From Rhineura floridana (lineage: Eukaryota; Chordata; Lepidosauria; Squamata; Rhineuridae): a DNA stretch of 64,000 nucleotides. The translations under genes and the position numbers were made by a program. Positions 19,026 to 31,400 of this stretch are shown piece by piece (position 1 is the first letter of the stretch; the number at the start of each line of letters is the position of its first letter). The notes under the pieces are model-generated. The model made no database searches and had not been told where the DNA came from. It worked only from the letters and a program-made list of their open reading frames with translations. Where the stretch lies: the NCBI RefSeq assembly GCF_030035675.1, contig NC_084487.1, positions 31,538,474 through 31,602,473 of the forward strand, in the 5' to 3' direction.

Positions 19026-19890
19026 CTTCTTTTGGAAATAACTCCCATAGAAATATTTTGACTAGGAGGGGGAGGAACATCCCATTCATAACTTGCAAAA
19101 TATGTGGAAAGCCTCATGTACAAGTCATAATACTGTTATAGAGGGGGACGGTGGAGCAGGAAGAGAGCTTGCCGTAGCTTTGCGCAACCAAAATAGTGAG
19201 CATCAGGGATCCACAACAGCAGGGTTCCAAGAAACAAAGCAATTCTCTTGAAACACAAAGACCTAGCAAACCTAGACTAGCCTGAAGAAACCCAATACCC
19301 ACAATAGCCCATAAACAGATATAAGGTATGTTTATAGAAAATTTGGTGAACACGTTCCCGTAGTATTTCCTAACTAACGCGTGTTTTAGAAACTACATGA
19401 AAGAGCTCGTATCTAACGTTCGCAACCAAAGAGGAAGGGGGGGGGGACAGAGAAGCTTGTGATGTTGAATGCTCTTGAAACAGAAAATAACCAACACAGG
19501 GGAACAGACAAGAGATGCGTCGCGGTAAAGTTGGGGTGCTTGTAACAGGAGCCGCTTCAGAAAGAGAGCAAGCATTATGGAGTAAGCGGGCTAGAGAGAA
19601 AATAAAGGGCATGCACCGGAGGGACACATCAGAATCCGTCGCAACTGGGGCTCATGAGGACACGTGCATGGAAATCACTTGTGTGAAGCAGCAGGCATGC
19701 AAGAAAGCCCATGGGGTTCCCCTGAGATTCACTATGGAAATGCAAGAAGTTGCGGGGCTCGTTTAGAATAACTAACTCTGCAAGCTTTACTATGCAACAG
19801 ACCTACTGGATTAGGAAAATGCAAGCGATCCTATCAAGGTATCAGCAACAGACCTATAAATGTACCGCCTCCCCTACATACCTCCTATCA
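19026..19890. other. SSBP1 intron 1 near the promoter, unassigned
   Basis: No gene or repeat recognised. Short open frames on both strands at 19.37-19.77 kb match nothing I know. Confidence 0.4.
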
Positions 19891-19895
19891 CTCAC

Positions 19896-20140
19896 CCAGG
19901 TGGAACTCCCCAGATCCCCTCGCGTGATACTGGCCCCAGGAACCTTGCGACGCGGTCACAGAAGTAGGGAAGGACACGAGATACGCACCGTCGCACTCCT
20001 TATTAACACTTCCGGCCTGAAACGAAACTGGCAACGCTACAGGAGGTTTTACCATAGAGACACTGAGGGATAGAGCGATGCCACTCTGGGCCCATAGAGA
20101 ATCAAGGGCCAATGGCGGCTTACTATTTTTACCGGAAGTT
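19896..20140 (-). promoter_or_regulatory. SSBP1: Putative SSBP1 promoter and non-coding exon 1
   Basis: A CpG-richer patch carries two perfect ETS/GABP-type sites in opposite orientation: CCGGAAGTG on the minus strand (20015-20007) and ACCGGAAGT on the plus strand (20131-20139). A YY1-like AATGGCGGC lies at 20111-20119. A strong donor GTGAGTGA at 19895 could close a non-coding exon 1 starting near 20,000. ETS and YY1 sites are typical of nuclear genes for mitochondrial proteins. The start site is inferred, not seen. The opposed ETS sites leave room for bidirectional transcription. Confidence 0.5.
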
Positions 20141-20289
20141 CTGTGATTAAAAAAAAACCCGGTCTTTTCCCCAGACCTTATAGATTAGTTTCCTATTCCA
20201 ACAGAACTTTAATCTTTCTCTCTTCGAGGGGGAGTTTTCGGCTTCCTACCTCGTGGTCCAAAGGCAGGCTGTTCCTTAGCTCCCGCTGT

Positions 20290-20455
20290 TTTTATTATTA
20301 AGTGAGAGATGGATTGATTCCATAAAGGAAGCCACAGACCTGAACTTACAAGATCCGAACAGGTGGTTTACAACAGATGCTATTGGAGGCCACTGATTCA
20401 TAGGGCCGCCATAAGTCGTAATGGACTTGAAGGAACATAACATCAACATCCCACC
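20290..20455 (+). repeat. Bov-B/Sauria-related 3' fragment
   Basis: 'gatggattgattccataaag', 'ccgccataagtcgtaatgga' and the 'cataacatcaacat' tail match the Bov-B/Sauria 3' end. A minus-strand tRNA-SINE fragment follows at 20,455-20,565. Confidence 0.6.
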
Positions 20456-20599
20456 TTTCCTCCAAGAAGCTCAAGGTGGCATACTCGATTCTTCCTGTTC
20501 CCATTTTATCCTCACAACAGCCCTGTGAGACAGGTTGGGCTGAGAGGCTGTGCAAGCCACCGGGTTTGGCGCGGGGAGGTTTAGAATAACAGCTCTTCA

Positions 20600-22110
20600 A
20601 AAGAAAAAAAAAGTAAGGAAGGACTCGGGAACTGGGAAAGGGAGCCCCAAGCGATTCCCAACGAAGTTGCAGTACCTGGTGTCATTCCTGGAGGGTTCGA
20701 TGGGCCCACTGCCGCTGCCCTCAAACGTCACCACCACTTGCAGACGATCATCGCAGTGGTGGTGCAGCAGCAGCATCCAACAGAAGAACTCTCTCACCCC
20801 ACTCTCGCCACAGATTCCTAAGAGACGGGCATGGGAATCAGGACAGGCCACGCTAGCTCCCATCTTGGGCTCTCCAGTGCCAGGGAATGCTGCTACTAAC
20901 CTCCCACCCAGGAGGAGGGGAGCGCTTCGCAGTCTTGATTGTGTGGGTCAAAACCACCACTGACCATCAGTTTTGTATCAGGGAATGGCGTTGGAGACGT
21001 TCCTACTTGTGCAGCAGGTCCTGATTCAGGGATTCCTGTAGGTCCCGCCACTGATCCTGCTCCCCCCACAGATGGCACTGCAGTAGTTGCTTCAGGTCAA
21101 GGTCCTACTCTCGAAGCATTAGGCAAAAGTCCTGCTCCCCCAGCAGGTGGACACCCAGGGAGCCCAGAGCACCCCACCCAGCATCCTCCCCAGGATCTCG
21201 TCCCAGTCCAGTTCCTTCCTACCAGGAGAGCCGAGGTGAGAGGTAAGCCAGTCCTGAACCAGGGCCCCCATGCTCCTCGCAGCCGGAGAATGGAAAGACA
21301 GGGGAGCTGTGGAGGAAATACAGAGAAAAGCCATCTCTCGGTAGACTCTTCCTATACAAGAGCTTTGCAAAGCTGCTAACAAAGGCCATAGACAGCCTCC
21401 AACTGAGAGACTAATCTGATGGCCAGGCAGATCCAAACATTCCCAATGAGAACAGGATTATGGGCTTAGCCTCAGCCCTTCCAGCACCATCAGAGAATCC
21501 AGGTATCCCAGTGCCATCATGTTTTGAGAATTTCATCAGAATGGAGTGGAAAGGACCAGGGAAGCCCACCGTTTGTGAGACAAATTTTATTGCTTACAGA
21601 GCAACTTACAAGGGGAACCTGGCTACTCCTAAGGTAGATGCACCCATACTAGTTCTTGCCTCAAAGGCATATATCCTTTGCAAGGGAGAGGGCTGGCCCA
21701 TAGACTAGCATGACAGGAGGGCCAAGTTGGCTGTATGTAATGGGTTCAACTCTACTACCTGGTGCATTAAAGCATCTCTGACATAGTCCATTATCACTTG
21801 GGCAACTTACACCTGGGCCAACAAACACAGAAAGCAACAACTTGGACAAGGAAGTTAAGGAATCTCCATAGGATCGCCTCAGCAACAGCCTGCCTTTCTG
21901 ATGCATCCATAGATGCAGCTCAGTTTTGGGCCAGAGCTCTGGTTTCCAACATGGTCGCGGGGGAACCTATGGCTGAGCAGTTGGCAGGCAGATGCCAAAT
22001 CCAAGGCAAGCCTTGCAAACAAACCTTTCACAGGCAAACCGCTCTTTGGTGACTAGTCCTGGTCAAGCCCAAGGAAAAAAGAAAGGCTATGCCCAATTCA
22101 TGGAAGAAAT
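20600..22110 (+). mobile_element. DIRS-like retroelement fossil (gag-like part)
   Basis: The best-supported part is 21,460-22,110, with pieces resembling the DIRS gag-like protein (EWKGPGKP...TPKVDAPIL; SDASIDAAQFWARALVSNMV; KKKGYAQF). A proline-rich stretch precedes it, and 20,600-20,950 is included only by position. No tyrosine recombinase or RT is seen. Broken in several places, old. Confidence 0.5.
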
Positions 22111-22389
22111 CCAAGATTTTTGCAGTCGTGTTTGTTCACCTCTCTTCCCATTCCCTAAGCAAAAGATGGTGGCAAAGGCTGGAACACATACTTATCTGGG
22201 AGTAAGTCCCACTGAAAACAGTTGGGCTTACTTCTGAACACACAGGTAGAGGATTGCATTGACAGGAGTTCCTTGGGTCTTAGTTTATGTGTAATTGGGG
22301 AGGTTTTAGGTGTTGATGTGCAACACAGCTGCATGCAATGGGGCTCCAGGCATTCTGATTATATTACATCTGTTCTGCACCACTTACAC

Positions 22390-23150
22390 TTCCTGGATGC
22401 CTATGTGCTTCCAGGCCCAGTTTAAAGTACTGATACTGACTTTTAGAGCCCTAAATAGTTTGGGATTGGGGTACTTTCACATGACAGTTTTATTGTGGAC
22501 TTGGTGTTAATCATGCATGCAAGTTTTGTTCAGTATCCATATACAATGTCATCTTCATTAAAATGCTGTCCCATATTATTTGCCCACGTAATCTGGATGT
22601 ATGATTTCCAGAAGAAATCTAATAAGTATAAAGTAAAATGCAGAAATGCAAGTCTGGATTAAAAATGTTGGGGGCGGGGCGGGATATGGGATGATATTTT
22701 GATGAGGGCAACATCAAATGAACATTATGCAAAACTTGCATGCACAAGCAGCACCTTGTCCACAATAAATAATTATCCAAAGGGCCACCTATATCCATAT
22801 CTATCTGCCTAAAGTTTAAGATTGGCATCTAAGGCACTGCTGTCTGGTCTACCCGTAAACATCAGGGGCAGAGATTTCTCTATGGTGGCTCCATTTTTCT
22901 GAAGTGCCCTTTCCAAGGGAAATTGGTATCCCTCCTCCCCCTCCCACAAAAAATATTTTATACCTACCTTTATGCAGGTGATTGTGTGGCTGTTATTTTT
23001 AAAGAACTGTTGTACTTGCTATTGATATGTTAAGGCAGCTAGCTGTTTTTACTGCTATTTTAAATCTTGGAATTTATAATACTATTGATCTATTGTAACT
23101 TGCCTTAGGAGAGTATACACCCTACAAGTGGGCTAGAAATTCATTAAAAG
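22390..23150 (+). mobile_element. L2-clade LINE 3' end, split by a MITE
   Basis: 'cagtttaaagtactgatact' and 'gccctaaatagtttggg' are the L2 C-terminal coding region (FKVL...RALNSLG). After the inserted palindrome the L2 resumes near 22,785 and runs through a 3' UTR to about 23,150. Confidence 0.65.
22483..22780. mobile_element. Palindromic MITE inside the L2 copy
   Basis: Left arm 'attgtggacttggtg', 'gcatgcaagttttg' and 'catcttcattaaaatg' pairs with right arm 'attttgatgagggcaacatc', 'caaaacttgcatgc' and 'caccttgtccacaat'. No coding capacity. Superfamily not determined. Confidence 0.6.
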
Positions 23151-23710
23151 CAATATACAGGTCTTCTGCATGGAACTGAGTGCTGCATTTGGTCTGGGAG
23201 AGAGGCTGAGGGTAAAAATGCAGTGGACTGACCTTCTTTGCAACCTGAGGAGTCTTCTGTATGGGATCAAAAGCCAAAGCTAATTCATACAACTGGAGGT
23301 TAAAAGATGCTCCTGCTGTTAATCTAGCCATATGAGCAGTTATAGGCACAGGCTGTGAGTTTGCATGTCAAGCATTTTTTCCCTTAAGTGACAAAGCCAT
23401 CATTTATAAAACTGCAGTCCATGCTCCATGCTTACAACGAACAAACCACTCACACAAGTTGTTAACATTTAAGTAAGAACAAGCTGTCTCCAGCAGAGCT
23501 TTGTACAGCTGAATTGAACTGATCTGGTACCACATTTCAAACTGCAGTATGAATTAGGACAGACAGCCCCCAAATAGGAATATGTTTTTCATTACCATCT
23601 TTTCACTAGTCTGTACATAGTAGTTCAGGTTCTTAGTCTCACAGAATTTTTCCCTAGTCACTGTTAACTGTGATACCCCCCCCCCACATCCAACTCTTGT
23701 AAAACAGGTT

Positions 23711-23974
23711 TCTGTTTGATCAGAGACCGTATTAGGACAAAGTAACACATTATTATAAATGTGGTTTGAAGAACATGTTGCTACCCAGGCGCAGACACCC
23801 ATTTTCCTTTGTCCTAATATGATCTCTAATCAAACAGATGTTTCAGCCATCTGTTTGATCAGAGATCACATTAGGACAAAGGAAAATGGGTGTCTACGCC
23901 TAGGTAGCAACATGTTCTTCAAACCACATTTATAATGTGTTACTTTGTCCTAATACGGCCTCTGATCAAACAGA
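23711..23974. repeat. Long near-perfect inverted repeat (264-bp hairpin)
   Basis: Left arm 23711-23840 and right arm 23848-23974 are reverse complements with five substitutions (all transitions) and one 3-nt gap, around a 7-nt loop (tttcagc). Each arm also has its own inverted ends (TCTGTTTGATCAGAG ... CTCTAATCAAACAGA). It lies between WEE2 and SSBP1 with no open frame. Confidence 0.92.
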
Positions 23975-24440
23975 TAATGCCAGTGGCATTATCGTTGCAA
24001 CAGACATTAGCTGAGTGATATCCATAGTGGAACAACAATTCCATAAGTCAAGACGCATCCAGGAATCAGCCACAACAGATGTGTGGAACAGCTAATGTCA
24101 TCACCCTTGTCTTGTATGATCTCAAAGTAGTTTCCCTACATATGCACTTTAAAACAAACAAGGTTAAAAGCTTTATTCAGAGATGTCACTTTGTTGTGTT
24201 TTTTTTAAAGAAGAGAATCGTTTCTCAACTGCGATGAAGTTCGTGCTGTCCAGCAGCTAGAAGTAAAACCATCTTCAGGAAAGTTTGAGGAACTTGCATA
24301 GTGAAATAAATACTTGAAGCCCCCTAAGACACTGCTCTAATTGGTCAAGTCTTCGTGACTTGGCTAGTCACTGAAGCAGTGTGTTTTAGTCATGAAAACC
24401 ACATCAGAAGTTAGTACTTTGAGAGGGGCATAAAGTTTAC

Positions 24441-24451
24441 TTTATTTTATT
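24441..24451 (-). promoter_or_regulatory. WEE2: Candidate WEE2 polyadenylation signals
   Basis: Two overlapping AATAAA hexamers on the minus strand about 790 nt past the WEE2 stop; another is at 24177-24172. The 3' UTR end is inferred only. 23,975-25,237 otherwise shows nothing recognisable. Confidence 0.3.
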
Positions 24452-25237
24452 TATGAACACTACATGATGTAATCCCCAGAAAATTGAGGCGTTCTAAAAA
24501 GCATTCCTTTCCTGTGTGCTTAAAACCACCATCACCCACCCCAGAGACTTGCAAATAGGCAGATCCTTTATCTGTCAGTATGACAGCCACCCACATTAAG
24601 AACAGCAGGTGCTCTATCCTGGAGACAAAAAAGTAAGCCAGCCTGTATCTTGCCTGCTAATGCTCATGGAAAAACAACCAGTTTCCAAATACTGGTTACA
24701 TTTTGTTCAACCCACCGCCAATAGAGCTAATCTGTTAATTTCAAAGGGGCCCTGCCCAGGTCTGTTAACTTTAAATATACTTTTGTCTTGGTTACTTTCT
24801 TGGCTCTTTAGGTGGGACTTAAATAGCACAGCCTCATATAGTTCCCTCATCAACTGGAAGGGGAACAAACCATCTACCGCCTGAATAGTATTCCCTTTTT
24901 GAAACACAGCTAATAGCTATTTCCAACCTAGATTTTTTAAAGTGACCAGTGCAAGAGGCCTTAAGAAAAAACAAACCTAAAAGCTAGAGAAAGGAAACAG
25001 AGTTGTACACTCTTCTGAGAATGCTGGGGAGAAAAATATACCTACTAGGTTTGGGGCAAAAGGGAAGAAAACGCTGGTTTAAAAAGAGGTCGGACAACAA
25101 TGATCAGTTAGAGGTAGTCAGACTCAGCACTATGATGATGGACTAGGTAAAAATAACAGTTCTTTAATCTTAACAGGCTCTCTTGTTTCTAAGGGGTTAT
25201 AGTTTCAGTGATTTGAGAAGCCCGAACAGCCTGGTCC

Positions 25238-25403
25238 TCAATAGCCACCAGCAGTAAAGCTAAATGAGCGGGCATTTTTTCCACCCACCAGGCGTTTCTT
25301 GCTGTTCTGATGCTTTGAATTGGCTCCAGATTCTTTAGGCCTGACACATTCCAAAAACCTATCCTTTTTGATGCTCTGTGCAAGACGGGCTGCTCTCAGC
25401 TCC
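25238..25403 (-). CDS. WEE2: WEE2 coding exon 11 (C-terminus and stop)
   Basis: 166 nt coding (R)[19 protein letters not shown] ... [20 protein letters not shown], then TGA at 25240-25238. Acceptor CTCTTTTTCAG. Confidence 0.95.
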
Positions 25404-28400
25404 CTGAAAAAGAGAATATGATTCGATTTAACACAAGGATCGCCAACATGGCACCCGCGGGAACAAATCTGCCAGCAGAGGCCTTCCCTAGTGCTCACAG
25501 GGTCCTTTCCCCTTGCTGAATTAGGCTTGAAATAAGCATTCTACCACATCCAGAAGAGGTTGTGGTGTGTACTTGGTTGCTGTGTTTGTGGTGCCCGGAA
25601 CAGTTTCTCCCATTTATAAATGTGGCCCCAAGCCCAAACAGGTTGATGACCCCCAATTTAACAAAATTATCCCTCTTAAAAACAACTCCATGGGTTGCAA
25701 AAAAGTACAGGGAACATTTCTCAAGACGGGGGATTTACCAACAGCACAGCATTTTCAAGCTTAGGGAACGTGGCAAGGTCAACACCGTACTCTCATAAGA
25801 TCAAGGAACAGAGGTTTGAACATGTGCAAGGGTACCGTTGCAACGTACAGTGCAGTGATTTTCTGCAGCAGAATGCAAGGACATACACAGAACTGAAGTC
25901 TGTATCCAACTTGACTCCCTGTCATGCCAACAGCCCTGCAACCACCCAGGGAGTGGGGGTAGCTTGTCAAGAAAGTGGAGGGACCAACACATTCTTCAGA
26001 GTCTTTCCATAATAGCTCATGAAGGGGTGGGGAGCCTTTTGCAGCCTGTACCTCATGTGCAACCTTCTGGAGATGCGACTCTTACCTTTGTACTCTAGGC
26101 TGCATTCCAGCCCCACAAAAGCCAGAGGTTTATACGCCCATCCACCCCAATATCTCCCATTTGGCCAAGCAAGAGGCATTGTCACAGTTCAAGGACACAT
26201 TCCAACCAGGCAAGGCAATTGAGGGTGCAGAGCATGACCAGGGAAGGTGTGACTGGCGAAAGGCCTGGAGAACCACATTTAAGCCCTGAGGTTCCCCACT
26301 TCTGGCTTAACATAGCCATGCATACACCAGCTGCAGGTGGGCCTTTGAAGGTAAGAGGTCAAATATATCATAACTAGAGATGGCTTGCTGCTACCTCCAA
26401 CCTGTTAGTGTGTTTTCTTGGAAGAATGCACTTATAGCAGTGCTGCCGTGAGGCCCCTCTGCCTTATGGACTATAGGTTTTATTGGCCTCCTAGCAACAT
26501 GGCTGTTAAGTCCAGAGGTCAAACGGGAGGGGCCAGGAAGATGTCACATCCACACTGCACATTTAAGGCAGTCTTATACCACTTTAACCATCATGGCTTC
26601 CCCCAAAGAACCCTGGGAACTGTAGTTTGTTAAGGGATCTCCGCAAACCTCTCAGCACTCTGAACAAACAACAGTTCCCAGGATTCTTTGGGAGAAGCCA
26701 TGATGGTTAAAGCAGTATAAGACTGCCTTAAATGTGCGGTGTGGATGAAAATCTCCTTCCTCTGTTTGCCCTGCCCTCAGCATGATTAGCATGATTAGTC
26801 ATGATTAGTCCAGGACTGGGCAAATAAAAACTTGCATTAAATCAGTCTGTGTAATGCCTACTAAGAAGAGGCACTACTCCCAGTGAAGAATTGTATCAGA
26901 TGCCTGCGGAAACCCAGGCATCAAAAGCCTACGATAGGGAAAAGACATGGCTGGGATTTTTCCGACCTAAGCCATAGTTGCAGTTAGAAAAAGTTCTCCT
27001 TGAGAGGGAGGAGCTGGCTTCCAAGCCAGCTAGTCCAATGTCTTTGTGGTTTGCAAATCTTGCTTTGCTACTGGAGCACAAATGACCTTTTACCTTTCTA
27101 GCACGGCAATTTTGAACCTTTCCACATTCAGCTGCTCCTGAAGCTGGGCAGCTTTCCCAAGAGAAGGCCGGAGGACAGAGTGTTTGGTTAACGCTGTGGC
27201 TGACGGCCTTGCAACTGGATCAGGATGAATCATAAGCTGAAATAAGCGGAAAAAAAGAGAAAGAAAGGGAGGGAAGGAGGCTTTACATTCAGCCATGCAG
27301 TTGTGTAATTTACAACTCTGAATTCAATGGCTTTCTAAGGAAGGGGGGTGTTTCAATGGCAACTTGCGTTGTGTATTACTTCACATATGTGGTAAGCCTG
27401 CCCTGCTATGTTTGCGCTGTTGGAAGTGTTGGGAAAGAGGCTACCAAGCTTGCTGGAGATTTGCCTGGGAAGGAATAGACAGAGGGGGAACCTCCAAGCT
27501 TCCTAGACTGTTTTTCTGACCTAGTCTGTGCTGACATTTCTTCAGATCTATAAACTGATACTCCTAGGGCTTCTGACCTCATTTCCTGCTCCTCCCCCTC
27601 TTCATCCAATAAGACACAAATGGCGGTAGGAGCAACAGCTACGGGCGAGGGAGCTCCACAATGAACGGCTTTTATACGGTAATTTCTCCCTTGTTGGAGG
27701 TTACAATGCATTGGAAAATACGGGGCAGCCTCCCCCCTTCTTATGCCGTCACCCTCGGACCCGACCTGGACGCCAGCTATCAGAAATGCGATGTGAGACT
27801 TCCACCTGCGCTGGGCCGCCACCACCGCCGTTTCTTGTTTGCCGGGTCGGAGCTGGGGGTGGGCTGCGGCCCTTCGGCGGGCCTGGCGCCGCGGCCTATC
27901 TTCGGGAGACGGCGTTGCTGGCTGCGGCGGTTTTGCGATGGCTGCTGGGGTTGGGGCATGCCCCTGCAGCCCCCGCTGTCCTGCCGTGTCGACCTTTGTT
28001 CGTTCCGCCTTGTGTCGGCCGCGTTTGCCTCTCGGCGCCTTTGCCTTTGGCTTCTTGGGGAGAACTTTCCTGTTGGTCGCGTCTTCATGGGGCCTGTTTG
28101 TGCTGCCCCCTCGCTGTTTACTACACTGGACACTGGATGCTGAGAGTGAGAGGAGGTGCCGCTTTCGGTTTCGCAAATGACGCACCTTTTGGACTATACG
28201 GGCTAGAAGCCTTATTGAACCTTACTGTAGTAGCTTTTACCTGGTTGTTTTAGTTTTATTGCTTGGTTTTTGATGTTGTGATGTTTATATACCTTTACTT
28301 TGTACATCGCTCAGAGTGGCTGGGTCTCCAGCCAGATCGGCAATAAATAAATCGCATAAATAAAAAAATAATAATCCTACCCTGGGAGAGAAGACATATT

Positions 28401-31400
28401 TCCTTTTTCTCTAACATTAAGCATGGCTCTTTGCACCGCCAACTTTAGTTAGCTAGAACTAGGATCTTCCCTATCCAGTTTATGTTTCCCATAATAAATA
28501 TAAGCTTTATTGTTTTCCTAAAGCCAGAGTCTCAGTGATCGCTGCTGTTTTGCTAATGTGGGCATCTTCCTGCTCATTCTACCAAGTGGGGCCCTTGATG
28601 TCTGCCCCATTGTCCTGCCTGGACATTCACATTACTGATGTGCTGAAATGTCAATGCCCTTCTCCCACTAGGAACGTAGGAAGCTGCCTTATATTGAATC
28701 AGACCATTGGTCCATCCAGCACAAAACTTGTCTACACTGACTGGCAGCAGCTCTCCAAGGATTCAGACAAGGAGCCTTTCCCAGCCCTGCCAGGAGATCA
28801 AACCTGCAACGTGCTTGCAAAGCAGACGCTCTATCACTAAGCTACAGCCCTTCCCTAAAGGACATTCACAAAGGAAGCTCACCTTGAGCAGTTCTGTAAA
28901 GCCACGCGACAGCTGCGGAGGGATGAGTGGAAGGTTGCCTTTGCGGATGTGATGCCACATGGTGCCATTGGCAGGCAATGGTCCACAACCTGCTGCTAGA
29001 GAGATGGTGAGCGCAAGGGCAAAGATGTCTGCCTTTGGCAGGTAGCAATATTGCTAGGGAGGAAGTAGAAGAGATTTTTAAAAACAGATGCCATAAGAGA
29101 AATAATGGGTTATACCCAATGCTAGTCCTGCTCAGCACCTTGGACAGCTCCTTGAAAGTTCAGACTAAAACTCAGAGTGTATTCCACTGTCCCACTGACA
29201 TGGAGCCACCAGCCGCCACTGTTAGATACAGTCTTATGCCTATGCAAGTCAGGTCATGTTCAGATCAGAATTTCCCACCATGTAAATGGCACATATTCTA
29301 GAGATGAGAATTTTGCATGAATTTGAACGTTTCCATAATCAAAAATCCAGGGATGAGATATGCAGATTCTGAATACCTTTTAAACACACAAATTAGCTTC
29401 AAGTCTAGTTAGGCTGTTCGAACACATAATTAGTCTCCGATAACTTCATTGGAACAACCCCCACAATATTCTAGAAGCATTTGCAGAAGCTCCTTGATAC
29501 TAAGCAGATGATTCTAAAGGAGAAACTGTTCAGGTTCTAAATAATTTTTTTTCTTGAAACATAAGCCTTGTAACTTATGTTTTCAGATATTGCCAGGTAA
29601 CGCACCAAAGCTAAATAAACCACAAAAGGTGGGGAAGGAGAGAGAAGTTTACCTCAAAGTAGTTCAAAGACCTTCGTTTCAACTTCCACATGCCTAGGTG
29701 AACGCTCTGTTATGTTTGCTCCCGTTCTAGCATATTCTCACTACAAGCTATGAAGACCAGTTGCCTTTTTGAACCTTTCTATAGGCATAAGTTGGCCAGT
29801 ACAGGCCTCAATGTAGTGTGGGTCATGATTTCAATTCCAAGTACAATTTATATAGAAGCCTTTTTGGTGGCAGTATGGTTCAGTGCTATCGCCTGTGAAC
29901 TGAACTAAGACAAAGGACTTTTAGTCACACTGTGTGTGTTAATAGGCTTACCAATGCTACGGATGTCTATGTTACCAACAACTGTCACTAATTACCTGTA
30001 TTTTGCAATTATCACTGCCTGTACCTTTCCACTTTTTCTTTCCATTTCATTTCCCTCTGACCTCACTGTTTAAAATCCTCCCAGCCGCGACAAAAGCTAG
30101 GTGTATATATTCATATGTTAATTTTTAAGGTACCCAAAAAACCTCTTGTTTCTGCTGCAACAAATTAACCTAACTACCCCCCTCTGAGAATTATGTGGAC
30201 AAGGTTGCAGCATGAACTGGGCAAACCTGATCCTAAGGATGAAAAGGAATTTTACTGGGAAGTGTCAAGAGTAGTTCCTGTTCTGAAGTCCCTCTGTGTT
30301 AAGTCCCAAAGAAAGTTTATGGTTTTACCTCTTGCAAGACTTCATTGGCCAAAAAGCGGCTATCGCCCTCCTCCACCTGGGGATTAGTTATGGCTGTCAC
30401 ATGTCCAAGGTCCCCTAATAAAGAAAAACTTGTGAGCCATGGAATGCATCATGCGCGCCAGTGGTTTCCCAAGCTTTCTACATTCAGAGTGCCTGAATTC
30501 AGAGTGACAAGCTAGACTTGTCCGCTAAAGAAACCCAGCATGTGCTACAGAAGTGTTCTGTCCCCCACCCGCAAAAAAAAAATCTAGACCAAGGATGGAG
30601 GACATGCAGCCCTCCAGATGTGGGTTGGAGCATGGCAGGAGTTGATGGGAATTGTAGTCCAGCAATATCTGGAGGGTCACAGGTTCCCCACCCCTGTTCT
30701 AGGATGTGGTCTTGGGTGTGGCGTCTGTTCATGCAGCATGCTGGCCAAGCTCCATGGAACCAAGAGTTGCCCCATGTGAACCGTGCATTTAATGACTTGT
30801 TCCAGCCATTTCCTTGCATCTGTCAGTAGTGTCCTCAGTGAAGTGCCCCTGATAACAAAGGAAGGTGGCTTATAGCAGGTCAGCCTATCTGTCCATCTAG
30901 CCCAGTATTGTCTACTTTGACTGGCAGTGGCTCTCAGGCAAAAGGCAGTCTTGTCTATCATCTGATCCTTCTAACTTGCAGCTGGGGGTCGCAGCTAAGC
31001 AGCACCATCTGGCCTGATGCTTAGTGTCATCCCGCCAGGGCAGCAGAACCCCAAATACCTCCCCCCTCTCAAAGGCACACATTTGAAACCATCAGTCAGG
31101 CAGCTAAGAGCCTGCTGACTTGCGCCTTCTCACCTCTCCTTTCTGAGGCAGAGGGAGCAGCAGCACCTCCCCAGAGAGAGAGAGTGCTGCAGTAGGGTGG
31201 CAACGCATGCGTGTGTGCGAGCGAGCAAGCGAGCAAGATATATATGCTCTTCCAAAAAGCTTCCCTCAGGCCATTGACCCAAAGGGGGGAAAAAAATCAA
31301 ATCAGGCCCTCAACTGACTGTGTGCCCCCCCCCCCGATTTTTTTCTATCTGACAATGGCCCTTGCTAGAATAGGAGTAGGGAACTTTTTTCGAAGTGGCG

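Noticed and set aside
19515-19766. 83-codon plus-strand frame near the SSBP1 promoter
   Set aside because: Unlike any protein I know; no splice or Kozak support.
20597-20863. Minus-strand frame reading GICGESGVREFFCW and following, considered as a host exon
   Set aside because: No convincing splice sites or homologue; probably part of the retroelement debris at 20.6-22.1 kb.
27406-28185. 259-codon open frame on the minus strand, rich in Arg, Pro and Ala
   Set aside because: It covers the GC-rich module and continues into ordinary intron on its C-terminal side. No recognisable domain, and overlapping long frames on the plus strand suggest composition, not coding.
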